The position numbers and the translations under genes are program-made. A stretch of 64,000 nucleotides of DNA, taken from the NCBI GenBank assembly GCA_030248065.1, contig JASAMV010000274.1:1-64000 (forward strand), in the 5' to 3' direction. Positions 12,901-31,600 of the stretch are shown piece after piece. This DNA comes from Rhynchonema sp. JSB1_4. Lineage: Eukaryota > Nematoda > Chromadorea > Monhysterida > Xyalidae. How positions within the stretch are numbered: the first letter of the stretch is position 1; the number at the start of each line of letters is the position of its first letter. The notes under the pieces were generated by a model that was given only the letters and a program-made list of their open reading frames with translations, made no database searches and was not told the origin of the DNA.

Positions 12901-14898
12901 TGAGTGGAAGAAATGCGACAACAGTTCAGTCCAGGCCACATGTTTCAGGCTGTGGAACATCACAAACGTCGACGCAAATCGTGGACAAGCACCACCGGTG
13001 ATGTTTCAGTGGACGGTGATATACGATCTGTGAATCAATCGACTATCAACACTAATCGGGCTGGACCACCCGATCGATGGCTGCCTCCAGTCCAACCAAC
13101 GCTCACCACAGAATCGCTCGTCAACCTGAACCATAATTCAGTGGTATGGTGCCCGATATGCACAAACTATCCTGACATTCGCATGAAATTCAGAAGGTAA
13201 AGGCAAACTACGCCAACACAAGCCCGACTTTGAAGGAGCGGTGTAATCAAAACGAATAGAAAGAGAAAATCATCACGCTCCATTTTGTATTCTTCAACGT
13301 GTAACATTTCCCAAATCAGCAGCCACGTCACAATGTTTTATTATTCTGCCAGCTGCGAAATCGGGCTCGTGTTGGCGTAGTTTGCCTATAATTGATACGC
13401 AGATATTTTGTATCAAGAGAAATGCTGCAGACAAAGCATCAGACTGGCACTAATATAGAGGATCAGTGGTTGCACACAGAATGTGTACTGTCGGACTGCG
13501 AACTGTGTTGCCTTTTTGCCCGCAGGCTCAACGAATACCACTTGCGTACACAACATGCGCGCCACTATCACGATCTGTTCACGTGCTACTTCATCAGCAA
13601 CCACGTCATTCAACGCGACAGCACGTTGATTCGAGCGATGCTTGTACGAGCCTGGTTGTGGTTGTCACCTGCAGACGCATTCCTACGGCTGCCCATCTGT
13701 CAACTGTGTTCGACACACACCAGCCACTGTCCGCAACAGTGTTAGTTTTATGTGTACACGCTGTATGCTTTACATATGTAGCTACTTCTGTGGGACAAGC
13801 GTCAGTGGCCATTTGGTGCTTTCGCACCGACGATGACCTGGTCCGTCAGTAACGCAGGTCGAAATGGACAGTCAAAACCGAGCCATATTTTCTTCCTTCT
13901 TGCAGCTAACTGTTCGAAACATCAGCGAGCCTGATCGCTCTGCAAACAAAGGTCGATATCAAACTTGGTGATCGGATCGGTCTACCTAGTCACATCGCGT
14001 CAAGGTGACTACCTAGTCACATCAGATCACGTTAATGTGCTGTGACTATAATACATAGACCGATCTGATCCGATCACCACGTTTGATATCGACCAATGTT
14101 GTTTTTTTACAGTTGTGCACGCGTTCACTGCATCCAGTCAATTGGAACACATTGTGCACGTACATGGTGACCTGATTGCTGCTGCCAATACCCTGGTGAG
14201 GTGATGTTTGGCGGTGGTGTGGGCAAGTGATTTTACCTAAGGCAGCTCCGCAGTTTATATGTAGCTGAGTGCCCTGAAACATTTGAGACATTTGCCTGTG
14301 AATCTAAACGGAAAGTTCCCTCTTGCAGACACAAGTAATCAATTTGTGCTTCCCGCAGCTGAGCGATGAACAAACTCGAGTGTATGGTTTGTTCGACATT
14401 CTGCAATGGACCAGACGGCAGTACGCCCAGTTGCTAACAGCACAAGTCAGTCACACATCGACGTGTTCCAGTTCCGGTACCGGTTCCAGTTCCCGAACTC
14501 GGGGCCTCGAGCCTCCACCGTCGAAGCGCAATAATCGTGATTGGGCGACATCAGCGTTTCGGACAATGACAGAGTCCGTCGATGACCGCGCCTCCGAGGC
14601 CGTACAAACACCAGACAAAGACTGGACAATTGATGATGGGAATGGCAAAGTTTTGGACCTGGATCTGAGTGAACCAATTCGTGGGCAGAGTATGGCGGCC
14701 ACGAGCGATATTTGGCCAAGCGATTTGGTTGTCTTAAAAGGACCGAAACCAGAAGACGTGTTCTCGATGGCTATTGAAGAGCAATTGGATCTTTCATGCA
14801 CTGAAACATTACCTTTCTCAGTAACTCCTGGATCAGGGACTGTGACTGAGCAACAACAAGATGGGCAGATCACAACGCCGCCTTCTCATTCATGCTGA
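9937..14898 (+). CDS. Unrecognised multi-exon gene
   Basis: I do not recognise the family. Likely exons are about 9950-10213 (ends at a clear AAT/gtgagt donor), 12432-12603, 12954-13196, 13526-~13641, 13670-13737, ~13801-13841, ~14113-14199 and 14329-14898, the last ending in a stop. Phase is kept at 13196/13526 and 14199/14329. Visible features are CPIC followed by a His-rich stretch (LNEYHLRTQHARHYHDL), which could be zinc-binding, and a helical segment ending ILQWTRRQYAQLLTAQ. A Ser/Thr- and acid-rich, probably disordered tail of about 150 residues follows. Codon use resembles the neighbouring real genes, and the opposite strand gives no coherent protein. The 10214-12431 intron carries a 1.07 kb foldback element and another MITE. 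Start codon and upstream exons are unresolved. Confidence 0.5.
10296..11369. mobile_element. Foldback element with ~490-bp arms and TTAA target duplication
   Basis: The two halves (about 10300-10787 and 10877-11365) are near-perfect reverse complements around a spacer of about 90 bp. Both ends read AGTGA(C/A)TCTACAATTGATC inward, and both are flanked by TTAA (10296-10299 and 11366-11369), a piggyBac-type target site. Open frames inside the arms are identical on both strands and do not look like a transposase, so this is non-autonomous. Each arm contains one TGTGATGTTTCACGG copy of the dispersed motif. It sits in an intron of the unrecognised plus-strand gene. Confidence 0.85.
11503..11935. 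mobile_element. Palindromic MITE rich in AAAAGCAAAAAGC, TTA target duplication
   Basis: Terminal inverted repeats begin GGCCGCTCTCTGAC (11506) and end as its complement at 11932, with TTA on both sides (11503-11505, 11933-11935). The interior is built of repeated AAAAGCAAAAAGC and its complement, so the whole can fold into a long hairpin. A 3-bp TTA duplication with G-rich ends is typical of PIF/Harbinger (Tourist-like) MITEs. That assignment is inferred from ends and target site only; no transposase is present. Confidence 0.8.
12639..12870. mobile_element. Palindromic MITE, AAT flanks (copy 1)
   Basis: Inverted repeats start GGGTGGAATTTTCGAAACGG (12642) and end near 12867, flanked by AAT on both sides. 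The interior holds repeated GTGTAAAGGTCGG-like units facing inward around an ATGTTTCA/TGAAACAT centre. A second copy, interrupted by another element, lies at 49411-49823. Three-base flanks and GGGTG/CACCC ends suggest a Harbinger-like origin (inference). Confidence 0.8.
13951..14094. mobile_element. MITE family ATCAAACTTGGTGATCGG, copy 1
   Basis: Inverted repeat with ends GGTCGATATCAAACTTGGTG and complement, 144 bp in all. The arm ATCAAACTTGGTGATCGGATC recurs at 48843-49097 and 62731-62929. It lies between exons of the unrecognised plus-strand gene. The interior contains two CTACCTAGTCACATC direct repeats. Confidence 0.8.
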
Positions 14899-15425
14899 TA
14901 GAAAATATGTTTCATCAGTTGCACAATCGTTTTTCAGTTCAGATCTTCAAGAAACCCTCACTGAAAACAAGTAATAGCGGTGTGATCGCTTCATTTCCGA
15001 AGACACCAGAATGAGTTTGGTGTTGAAACCTCTACCACAATGTATTTTTGCGCCTTATGTGAAATATCAACATCTAAAAATTTCGATACAGTGGGTGCAC
15101 GAAAGATTCTTGAAATTTAAAATTGCCATAGTGAAGATTCACAAACAAATTTGAAGATAAATGACAGCAATTGAAAGTTGCCGACGTCAGACAGCGGTGT
15201 CGCACGCGATCAACAACCGCGTATCACACTGCTCACTGGCGGTGCTCGACGATTTGCTGCTATCCGGTGGCGGCACTGGGTGGATGGGCGCGCGTTTCTG
15301 AAGTTTTTGCAAAGAAAACGGTTCCAATCATTTGATTTCTTGTACAATCTATTTATTGTGATACTATTTATCCCTGACCATTGTAGTTTGCCAGATATTT
15401 CACTGCTTTTGCAAAAAATTAACTT
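14899..15425. other. Convergent intergenic gap
   Basis: This stretch separates the stop of the plus-strand gene (14898) from the stop of the minus-strand glutamate receptor (15426), so the two genes converge here. It is AT-rich and presumably holds both 3' UTRs. No further gene or repeat is evident. Confidence 0.5.
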
Positions 15426-22652
<7,227 letters not shown>

Positions 22653-25107
22653 CTGCTAACATCAAGCAAAACTAATATTTGTATGTGTCTATTCTGGTAC
22701 GGCCAGTACGGTTCAGTTGGCCGATGCGGGATGCGCACAATACAATGCCCGCCACAATGCAACAACACTGTGTCCGATTAGCCACCACTCACTACCCAGA
22801 TATACACGCAATGATTTGTGGTGCCCTTAGTCATGGGATTCCATAACTCACTGAGCCCGCGTACCCTTGAATTCAGGCGGGGACTGTTTGAACCAAAAGT
22901 GCCAAACTATAATGCAGTGAGCGCAACGAGAGTCTCGCGCGATATTTCAAGAGGCCACAGTGGTCGAAGACCGACCAAGCTGAAAACTTGTGCGCGTGAT
23001 TACAGTGCGTTTTTCCAAGTGACTTCTTGCACAATTTGTTGCAGTTCTTGGACATGATTGACCGTTTTTTTGCTCCCGACATCTTAGCAGACAGAACCAG
23101 CTAGCGCTATCAGACAGAAGAGTGCCATCAAATCCTACATTTCTTTTATGTATGTGTCTGTGCTCCCTTTTATCCGCTCTCGGTGACTGAACAAAAATGA
23201 AATTACCCGCCGCATAACGTTCACGTTGCAAAGCTATGGATTTTGCTCACGAAACGGTGATTAGGGCCCTCTCGTTGGATCATAAGAACCAAAGCAATTT
23301 GAATGGAAAAGACTCTTTTTCATGGGGGAAGTGTATTTTGGATTGCGCTGCATTCAAAGCGCCCGCGGTATTTTGTCGCTTGGCAGAAGCATTTTTCAGG
23401 ATCATCTGATTGAATATACGGTCCAACAACATTCGTGTATGTACATTTTATTACAAAATGTCACTCAAAGGACAGAAGCACACACAAGCACTGTACAACT
23501 TCAAATCATATGGCATTGCCTCGATGCCTCGCACAGGTACTGCAACGGCCAAATTATTGATGAAACACGAGCTTCCGTGTTGTTAGAGGAATATAGCTAT
23601 AGAACATGTTAAAAACTTGATCATGAACTGGCGTTTCATCAATCTCAATTGCTCAAACCGCTGTACAATAAAAATCCCACCGAAAGAAACCATTTCCTGA
23701 AAATGACACTGGTTCATAGTTGAAAGTTACGCCATGCAACTCTCGCTTTTTTGCGGAGCTCTCACGAAGTTTAACGAGAGGTTGTCTTCCAGAATAAGAT
23801 GTCCGTGAGAGCACGAACAAAAGAGCGTTCTTTAAAACAGTTATACCATATAATGTTTCACCGGGCGCCACAAGAATACACATAATACAATGTAACCAGA
23901 TCGAGAATTGTAATGCGTTAAAAGATTTGAGACAATTTAGAGCAATCAAGCTTTCCCCTTCTTCTGCAGTACTAGGTACAACATGATCTTAAAGCAAGAC
24001 AAAGTTCCGAAAAACGATAACAAAATATGGTGACAAGGACAAACCACAAAGTTGCAAAGACATGTTTGCCTCGATTATGTACAGTTGGGTTGTTAGATGC
24101 AGCCTAGCGTTGGCTTGTGGTTGAAAGCACGATTTTAGATTTAAACGAAAAAAAACGAGCATGATGACAATGATTTGTACGGTATATACACCGGGAATAT
24201 TCTTCACAAACCAAATCAATTCGACTCCTCAAATTACGGTAGCAGTTTGCGAATAATGTTCCTTTTTTCATTACAGATGTTCCCGTGTTCTGCGATTATT
24301 GCAGAAGCGTGTGTGCGCACAAGATTGACCAGATCCTGGTCACACTTAAAAAAAACAAATAATTGTATTTATGTTCTATGTACAGAGATATACAGCAACT
24401 AGCAATTTGTATAACACCGGTTGTGAAACATCAGGTAGCAAATAATACTTTGAATCGCGATCTGAGAACATAGTTCTCTGTTTACGTGTTGAACACAATT
24501 CAAAGCACACATTTCGTCACGCATAGAAACAGCATTTCCGTATAGTTTTGTACACGATAGACAATACAAAATAAACACAATAAAGGTGGAATGAGTTGTA
24601 ATACAGAAATTCCTGCACTTTATATTTTTGGGACAATCGTGTCACGGGCGCGAAGCCGCACGCACAGCAGACCACGAGGGGGCACGCATTTTGACGAAAC
24701 CTCACCCAATCTAGTGATGCATGCCGGCAGCGGTGTGACAACGTTATACCAGCATTGTGTTCGATTTGCAAATTGTAACCCATAATGTTGATGTTAAGAA
24801 GGAGAATGAATGACGGAAAAAGCCAATTGAGAAGACCGGATTGTGATACGTTGGAGAAAGTGCAATGAAGAAATGAAGCAGATAATGATAAGTCTGGCGA
24901 AACTGATATTGAGCCTCACCTCACTTCATTCACTTTCCATGCAAGTATACAAGAAAGCCTTCAAAACGTTTCTCACATGGACAAAGTATACGCGCAGAAT
25001 AAACGGCGTAACTAAATGCAGAACGAAAGATACCGTTTTCAAAAAAAACGAGACGCAAAACACACACATACATATTTACAGACCCCACGCCCAGATGTTG
25101 GGGTGTA
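22653..25107. other. Intergenic region upstream of the receptor gene
   Basis: No exon series or recognisable protein was found on either strand. It should contain the receptor promoter near its left end and the 3' UTR of the yippee gene at its right end. A variant (AATGTTTCACC, 23855) and a full copy (24424) of the dispersed motif occur. Open frames here lack domain signatures. Confidence 0.45.
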
Positions 25108-26832
25108 TCATCTCTCCTGGTCCCAGCCGTTGTCTTTAATCATGTGAGCCAATTCGATTATGAACTTGCCTTCCTTGTACTTCTGACTCGATTCGAAGGC
25201 TTGTTCCTGCAAAAGTGGACATGTGAAGATCTCGGACAGACAGGCACACTCAACGGTTCCGAAAGTTCAGGATCGGCACTTTCAGGTAGCCGGGACTTCA
25301 ATCTCGATCTGCCTAGGTCCGTTTTCACTGATTATGAGCTTGGGAGGCCTATGGCGGAGCTGAATAATCTGTCCTCAGCCTCAGTTTGGGTGTCGAGACT
25401 GGGCCGCAGCACGCACAATAGTATAATCAAAACAGAAACCAGAACGTGAAACTTTGCACTTTATGAATGAAACGGAAGAAACACACGAACATATTTCCAG
25501 CCGAGCGTTGTCTTGCAGCATTCGCAGTAGATGTCGGCGACTGCATGCAGACCGGTGAGCAGCACCCGTTCCTCCGCTGGGCCACAGCCGATGTTCACGC
25601 TGCAAAAAATAAGGACTGTGGTTTGAAAATTTGCGTCCAAGTAGCAACAAGATTTGTGTTTGTGTCGCGTGTGCGTATGTGTGATGTTTCAAGCCGAGAG
25701 TGAAGATTACATACTCTAGGGTGACCCCTGTTTCATGAAATGAGAATGCAAATGCTGCCCAGATGCATCGGTTATCGAAACATGACATACCTATTCTTTC
25801 TTTGACTGCTTTTGTTAAGCAGCAGTGGTAAAATCTTGGCTTTCCCTGTCCCCAAACTTCGGAACGAATATCTTCTGAACCAAAAGCAACTAAATTCGGG
25901 TATGTGTAGTGGTATGGTTTTGAAAAGATGCAGCCATTCCGCTCCAGTCCACACGCCCCCGCCGCACACAAGCTATTTGAGCGTGTAGAAAAACAGATTG
26001 AAAAGGGACCAATTTCCTGAACAAACCCGTGTCTTGCGCGGAAACAGTCCACCTTATGAATAAATAACGATCTAAAATGCCAAGCGTGCAGCGTGGCAGT
26101 GTAAGCCTCGGCACATAAACAGAATTAGGCTATCAGCCTATTTTTTAGACATTTTTCAAAGATTGTTTACGCCCCAGAGCTTCGAAAATACCGTAACGTG
26201 CTGTATTTTAGAAACTGACTATATGCTATACTTTTAGAGTGCGTGATGACAAGCACCTTGGTATTGTGGCTCTCAAATGTTATCAACAATATTTTGACTA
26301 TATAATGATGAGACAGCTAAGAAGAGAATTGTCATTGCAAACGTTGAGTTGTGTATTTTAAGTGCCGGTTACTCGAATGTAGAACTACATCACGATGTCT
26401 GTGTACATACATATACATGGCTGAATCACTGGTTGTCATGTGAGCTGAGCTGGTTTTCACAGCTTAAGTGCACTTGGAAAGTTATTCATCGGTATATTGG
26501 TTGGTGTATATAGTGCTGTACTGTACGCTGACATAAAGTAGGAAAATACCATAGGCATAAAATCAGCCAAACTTACACAGCATTGAATAGGTAGGCTTTG
26601 CCTTGACTGCCTTGAAACGACTGAAAAGGGGATAAAAAATTGACACTTAACATCCAATCCAGCACAAACAGTATAAAGTTTGGCAAAACTGTGATGTGAA
26701 AGCAAATTAAAAACAAACATTGCACACACAAACCTTTGAGATTAATTCCTCGTGATCAGCCAAGTGCGCTCTGCAGTGCACACAACTGTACGTACGACCA
26801 CCAGGTGGCAAATACGCTTGGAACGTTTTCAT
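25108..26832 (-). CDS. YPEL: Yippee-like zinc-binding protein
   Basis: Four exons on the minus strand: 26734-26832, 26577-26620, 25491-25599 and 25108-25206. They join in phase to give 116 residues, the usual size of YPEL proteins (117-121). The start at 26832 reads [17 protein letters not shown]. Both zinc-ligand pairs are present, CVHC in exon 1 and CECC in exon 3, as are [40 protein letters not shown] and [18 protein letters not shown]. The family has a yippee/Mis18-like fold and sits at centrosome, nucleolus or in degradation complexes in animals; its molecular role is poorly known. The only departures are a short variable N-terminus and C-terminal DQER. Every residue I expect for zinc binding is present, so the gene looks intact. 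A perfect TGATGTTTCA lies 130 bp upstream of the ATG and another in intron 3. Confidence 0.96.
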
Positions 26833-29722
26833 ATTGATCGGTCACCGTACTTGACCACGTAATGTTTCACACAATGACACCGCGAATCAAATTTGCAGTG
26901 TATAAAATGCGTCAATGTATGGGTGCGCGCGTGAGCAGCAGTCAATTGGTGCGTTTTAGCCTGTTAGCTGATGTTTCAGGGTCTTCGTTTATTTCGCTGT
27001 CGTGAGCACATGTTGACTTGCTCGTGTCCAGTTGAGCTGGTTGATTACTTTACAATCGTTTGAATCCGTTCTATTTTCGAGTTTGCTGAAATGAAAATAA
27101 TCCTTGTGCGTGTGTAATGTGCTTATGCAAAAATCTGCGCTTGCACCATAGCAACGAGGGGTGACAACAGGAAATACATATGTAGGTATGTATGGTCTGC
27201 TCTCGGTAGGTTCGTGTATATAGCTATTCGCGTAAATTAGGGACATAAAATGTACGGAAAAGCAATTCAGTGGGTGGAGACATACACTGAGCAACATCGA
27301 TAAATAATACAGGAACGTTGCCTGACCATGAGGTTTTGCAGGCCTCAAAGCACTCGCAAGGTCTGTTGATGCATTGTACATCACAGCGGCTCGAAGGCAT
27401 GATTCATGCATTAATATTGAACTGAAGTAAAGACATACTTGACAAGCGCAGTGAAAGCTGGCTCAATGATCTTATGTTTGCATTTTCAATCCACAACAAA
27501 TAATGTTTCGGCTGTCGAAAACGGCTAACCTAGTGAATCGGCGGCGACCAAAAGCTATGCTCAGTACGCGTTTTGTTTCACGAACACGTAGAATACTCAC
27601 GCAGCGATAATTATTTGAGCTAAAATGTTGTTATTTCAAAAACAAACGGCAAGGGAAAGGTAAACATACTGGTCATGCTCGTTCGGGACATTTTGAACAA
27701 TTTCATATACAACGACACCTCACGGTTATGCCCATTTGTATTCAACAGGTTTCCGGCAAGAAGTTTATGGAAAAAATATATTGTATCAGGAGTCAGAAAA
27801 CCGCAAGAACATTGTCATGCACCTGTGGTTGGCGCAAGTTGTGCCTTTGCGCGGTCGCGTGCGAAACGTAACCTTTTGGTTGTTGCTCAGTTTGTGGATA
27901 GATAGCGCAATTCAATTGTAAAAAACTGAAACTGAACTTTGAAAAACAACGCGCGAGTCGTGCCGTGCTTGTCCCGGGCGCAGACAGGCACCAACAAGTG
28001 CTGTTACGCTTTCGATTCAAATGCGCGCGCATAACTTGCACTTGGAAAAAGTTACAGGTCCAATACCGTCACAGTTGCTGTCAGACTTGGGACCTGAAGT
28101 GCAACTCCTGGACCCTTTGGTGTTGCAACGAAGCACTGTTTATTTTATTCGGCGTTTAGATTGAACGTTTTGTGACAGCGTAGCACTCGATACATCAGCT
28201 GCGTAACGCAGCACGGTGTGGCACAGACACCAGCATTGAAGGCAGTTAGCGTTGGTTGGTACAACTTCGTTCATGGATATTTTCTCAAGAATAAATAATT
28301 TCAAATAAATCTATTTCTCAACCGCGGCGTTCAAGTAAAATATGGCTTGTCGTGATCGGAGACGGCCAAATCGCATGAACAAAATCAAAATCAAAACACG
28401 AACAACAACGACATAGTCTGAAACGGGTGAAGTAGAGGATTGGAAAGGGGCGAATCCCGATGGAGTGCAAAGCAAAGCCGTTCGATCACGCTGCAATTGT
28501 TGCTCGCCTTTGCCAACAGACGAGAGTTCGGCTGACGGCTTCCTAGCGCTATCAATCCTCGGCTTACTTGCAAGGCCGACACAGAGGTCCTGGTCGTTGT
28601 TGATTACAGAAACGATTTGAGGTTCGCGGATGTATAAGTTGTGCTGAGGACATGGAACACTTTTTCAAGCATGGAAAGCAACACTATCACTTTGCTATGG
28701 CAGTGAAATGGTGCAAATACAGTACATACAGCATGGCATAGAGCAGTCTACGTGACTTTATCGAGCGCGCTTTCAAAGACACAATTTGTCTTTGCGCAGT
28801 CTGAGAACACAAAAACTATCTGCTACTGACAACATGCAAGGTCGGCCGTTGACTACATACATATACTGATAGCCTGCACATAGTGTGGTTATGCATGGGT
28901 TAGCGTGCCAGACTGCAATGAACTCAATGTGCCATATACTGTCACTGGGGGTACGGTATAGGAGTCATTTGGTTGCTAAAATTACATTTCCACTCACCGC
29001 AACCCTTGGCAAACGTGGGGCATCAGCTGGAAACAGTATGGCACCCAGGCTGGATGCGGCGCCGGACGCTTTTTTCATGTATTTGGAACGCAAGTACTCA
29101 CACAAGATTGACTGGCAGGGTTTATTGGGTCTCACTGGTAAAAGGCAAGATGGTCGAACACGGACAACGACTGCATGCCAGACAGACTCTCAATCGAACT
29201 TGCGGCATGAAGGACAGTATATTCCGGTGGGAACAACACAGGCACGAGAACTATACATGTAGGTAGGCGCGGTGTTATTCAAGGCGCCACCACACGCCTG
29301 TGGCTTCACTGCATCGGAGACCTGCTGCTCTTGCGGGCGAAATTTTGGAATTGAAAAAATAAAAACAACGGGCAAAACGCAGAGACGTTTACGTTTCTAA
29401 ATGGAATGAAAAGCATCACGTGAGTCGAACCAGCGGAAAGCGGGACGTTTTGACCTGCGTAACCTTGTACAGAAGTGTAAGCGCGTGGGAAGATTGTATG
29501 GTGCTGAACGTGACCACGTATCCGCATGCATGCTCAGCTTCTAAAGCCAAGTTTTTCGCTTCAATGCACCCATGTAAATGATATGAAGCACACGTGCTCA
29601 TGCACCAACTGTCATCCGGGTAGCTTATTTCAGGTTCAGGATCAACAGGAATCGATATCATATAAAAGCGCAGTCTGTTCGGAACCAGGAATATTTTTTC
29701 AGGATGGCCCAGAAAAGGACAT

Positions 29723-29916
29723 TATACGTATACTCTGGCAATTCTTTAAGGAGAAACTTTTCAACCGCGCTGCCTGATCCGCAAAGCGCATTATGCGTGC
29801 ACTGGCTACAGAAGTCACGTGACCGCTATAGCCAGTGCACGCATCATGTGCTTTACGGATCAGGCAACGCGTTTGAAATGTTTCTCCCAAAAGAATTGTC
29901 AGAGTATACATACAGC
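29723..29916. mobile_element. Hairpin MITE, ~85-bp arms
   Basis: The arms 29723-29809 and 29831-29916 are imperfect reverse complements (GTATACTCTGGCAATTCTTT against GTATACTCTGACAATTCTTT) around a 20-bp spacer. No coding capacity. The target-site duplication is not clear, so the class is undetermined. Confidence 0.7.
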
Positions 29917-31508
29917 TGTTTAGTCGGACCGGCAGCTAAAATGAAAGTGGGAAACAAAGAGCAATGATAGCTTGGTATACTTATGCGAAAAGACATTGGT
30001 CGAAGATTCATCAAATTCATGAGGTGCAAGATCTTTGGATTCAAGTATTTCTTGGGCCCTCGAATTGCTATCATTTACCAGTAGTGGGGACTTTCCAGGT
30101 GCACTAGCTGACTACGCCCGAAATGGCGACAATCGATATGAATACGTACCTCAATGACAACAACTGTTTATTCGAGTGCTTCAGTTGGCATGAATCACAA
30201 TCATGAACGCTTTGTGCGAAGGCAACGATGATCCATAATAACACAACGGAGACAGATGTGCCCACACAAAGGGCACGAGTTTTTCTGCAAATTAGTGCGC
30301 AACAGAGCAGATGGGCTACTGCCAAATTAGTCGTCCACAGACACTACCGTCCACCGTGTTTGCGCGGTATACAGTAATCCGAGCTAGCTGATGTTTCACT
30401 GGGGTTGTTGTTTTCGAGCGTACAGTTCAGGTAGAAATGGAAGTTCTTGCTGGGTAACAAATATGTATGTACATATACATTTGGGCACGGTGCAGGCAAA
30501 CAGGCAGTGGTTAAAAACGAGCTTTGGTTTTAGCCAGATCCCTAACATTTGCGCAGGGAAGTATGTACAATGCAGCGTGAAAAATTTGATAGCTAAATGT
30601 GCAAAAATAAAATGGCCAGAAGTTTGGCGGGTACGCGTGTGGCAAAAAAACAAAAGTTCACCGAAGCGTGAAATGACAGCCGACATCGTCGGAGTTGAAA
30701 GCAAGAAGGTTGAAAGCCACAGAGCGTGCCATTGTCGCAAACAGCAGCTGCTGCTCTGATTTGAAGATGGACTGATCTCAGACCAGTGCAAAGTTTAAAG
30801 ACACTTCTCAAGAAAAATCGTGTATTGTGCTTCATGAGCCATTGCCAAAATCCGAGGGACGTTCGTTGTCAAGCTTCATTTTAATGCTTTCTGCTGCATT
30901 ATGCCACCTTTCTGGCCATGAATAAAATGTGCCATGGAGCGATACCAAAACAACATGCGCGATGGCAGCGAAAATACGAGTACAGCAGCAGCAGTCTGTG
31001 ACTGCGGGAGGTGAGCAGCCCATCAACAAGACGTTAGGAGCAGAGCCAAAAGTGCACGCGGTTTTTGTGTCGGCAGCGGCACACGAGATGCACGACGGTT
31101 GTGAGCGGCCATAAAAATCTGGTGAGCGCCGCCACACGCGCTGACAGCGTAAAATGGCGGGTGTGCTTTGCTGAGATTAGCAAAAAACGACTGCTTCTCA
31201 TGTGTGGGCCGCTGGCTGTTTAACGCTGTGTTTGTATGGGAACTAAGGGACCGAATCATCTGAGTGCTCATCGTCAACCAATGCAAATCACTGAAGCAAT
31301 TAAAATGATACCAGATGCATTGTCTCTGGGGGAGTATAGCAGGGTGGAAAAATAAAAAAAATAACAGAAAATCTTGCGTTTGTGAACGCAAAAGGCAGTC
31401 GCAGTTGTACAGCCTGATACCGAGCGGGCGGCATAGTCGGTTGTGAGACATCGTCGCTCTTTGTCACACGGTCGCGCGTTGTGTGAATTACAACATATAC
31501 AGCTGTTA

Positions 31509-31600
31509 GGGAAGCTGGAAGCCTAGCCGAAGCGTAGGCCTAAGCCTAAGCCTAGGCCCAATCATAAGCCTAAGCCTAAGCCTTAGCCTAAACCCAAGCT
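31509..31600. repeat. Degenerate TAAGCC (TTAGGC) repeats
   Basis: About ten units of TAAGCC or one-base variants (CTAGCC, TAGGCC, TTAGCC) occur in two runs. TTAGGC is the nematode telomere repeat, and shorter similar tracts occur at 484-497 and 4251-4285. Whether they are interstitial telomere-like sequence or a coincidental hexamer repeat cannot be decided here. Confidence 0.6.

Noticed and set aside
25381..26052. A 223-residue minus-strand ORF
   Set aside because: It reads through a yippee exon in the wrong frame and an intron; the true exon here is 25491-25599.
31509..31600. A true telomere end
   Set aside because: The repeats are few, degenerate and lie inside continuous unique sequence on both sides.
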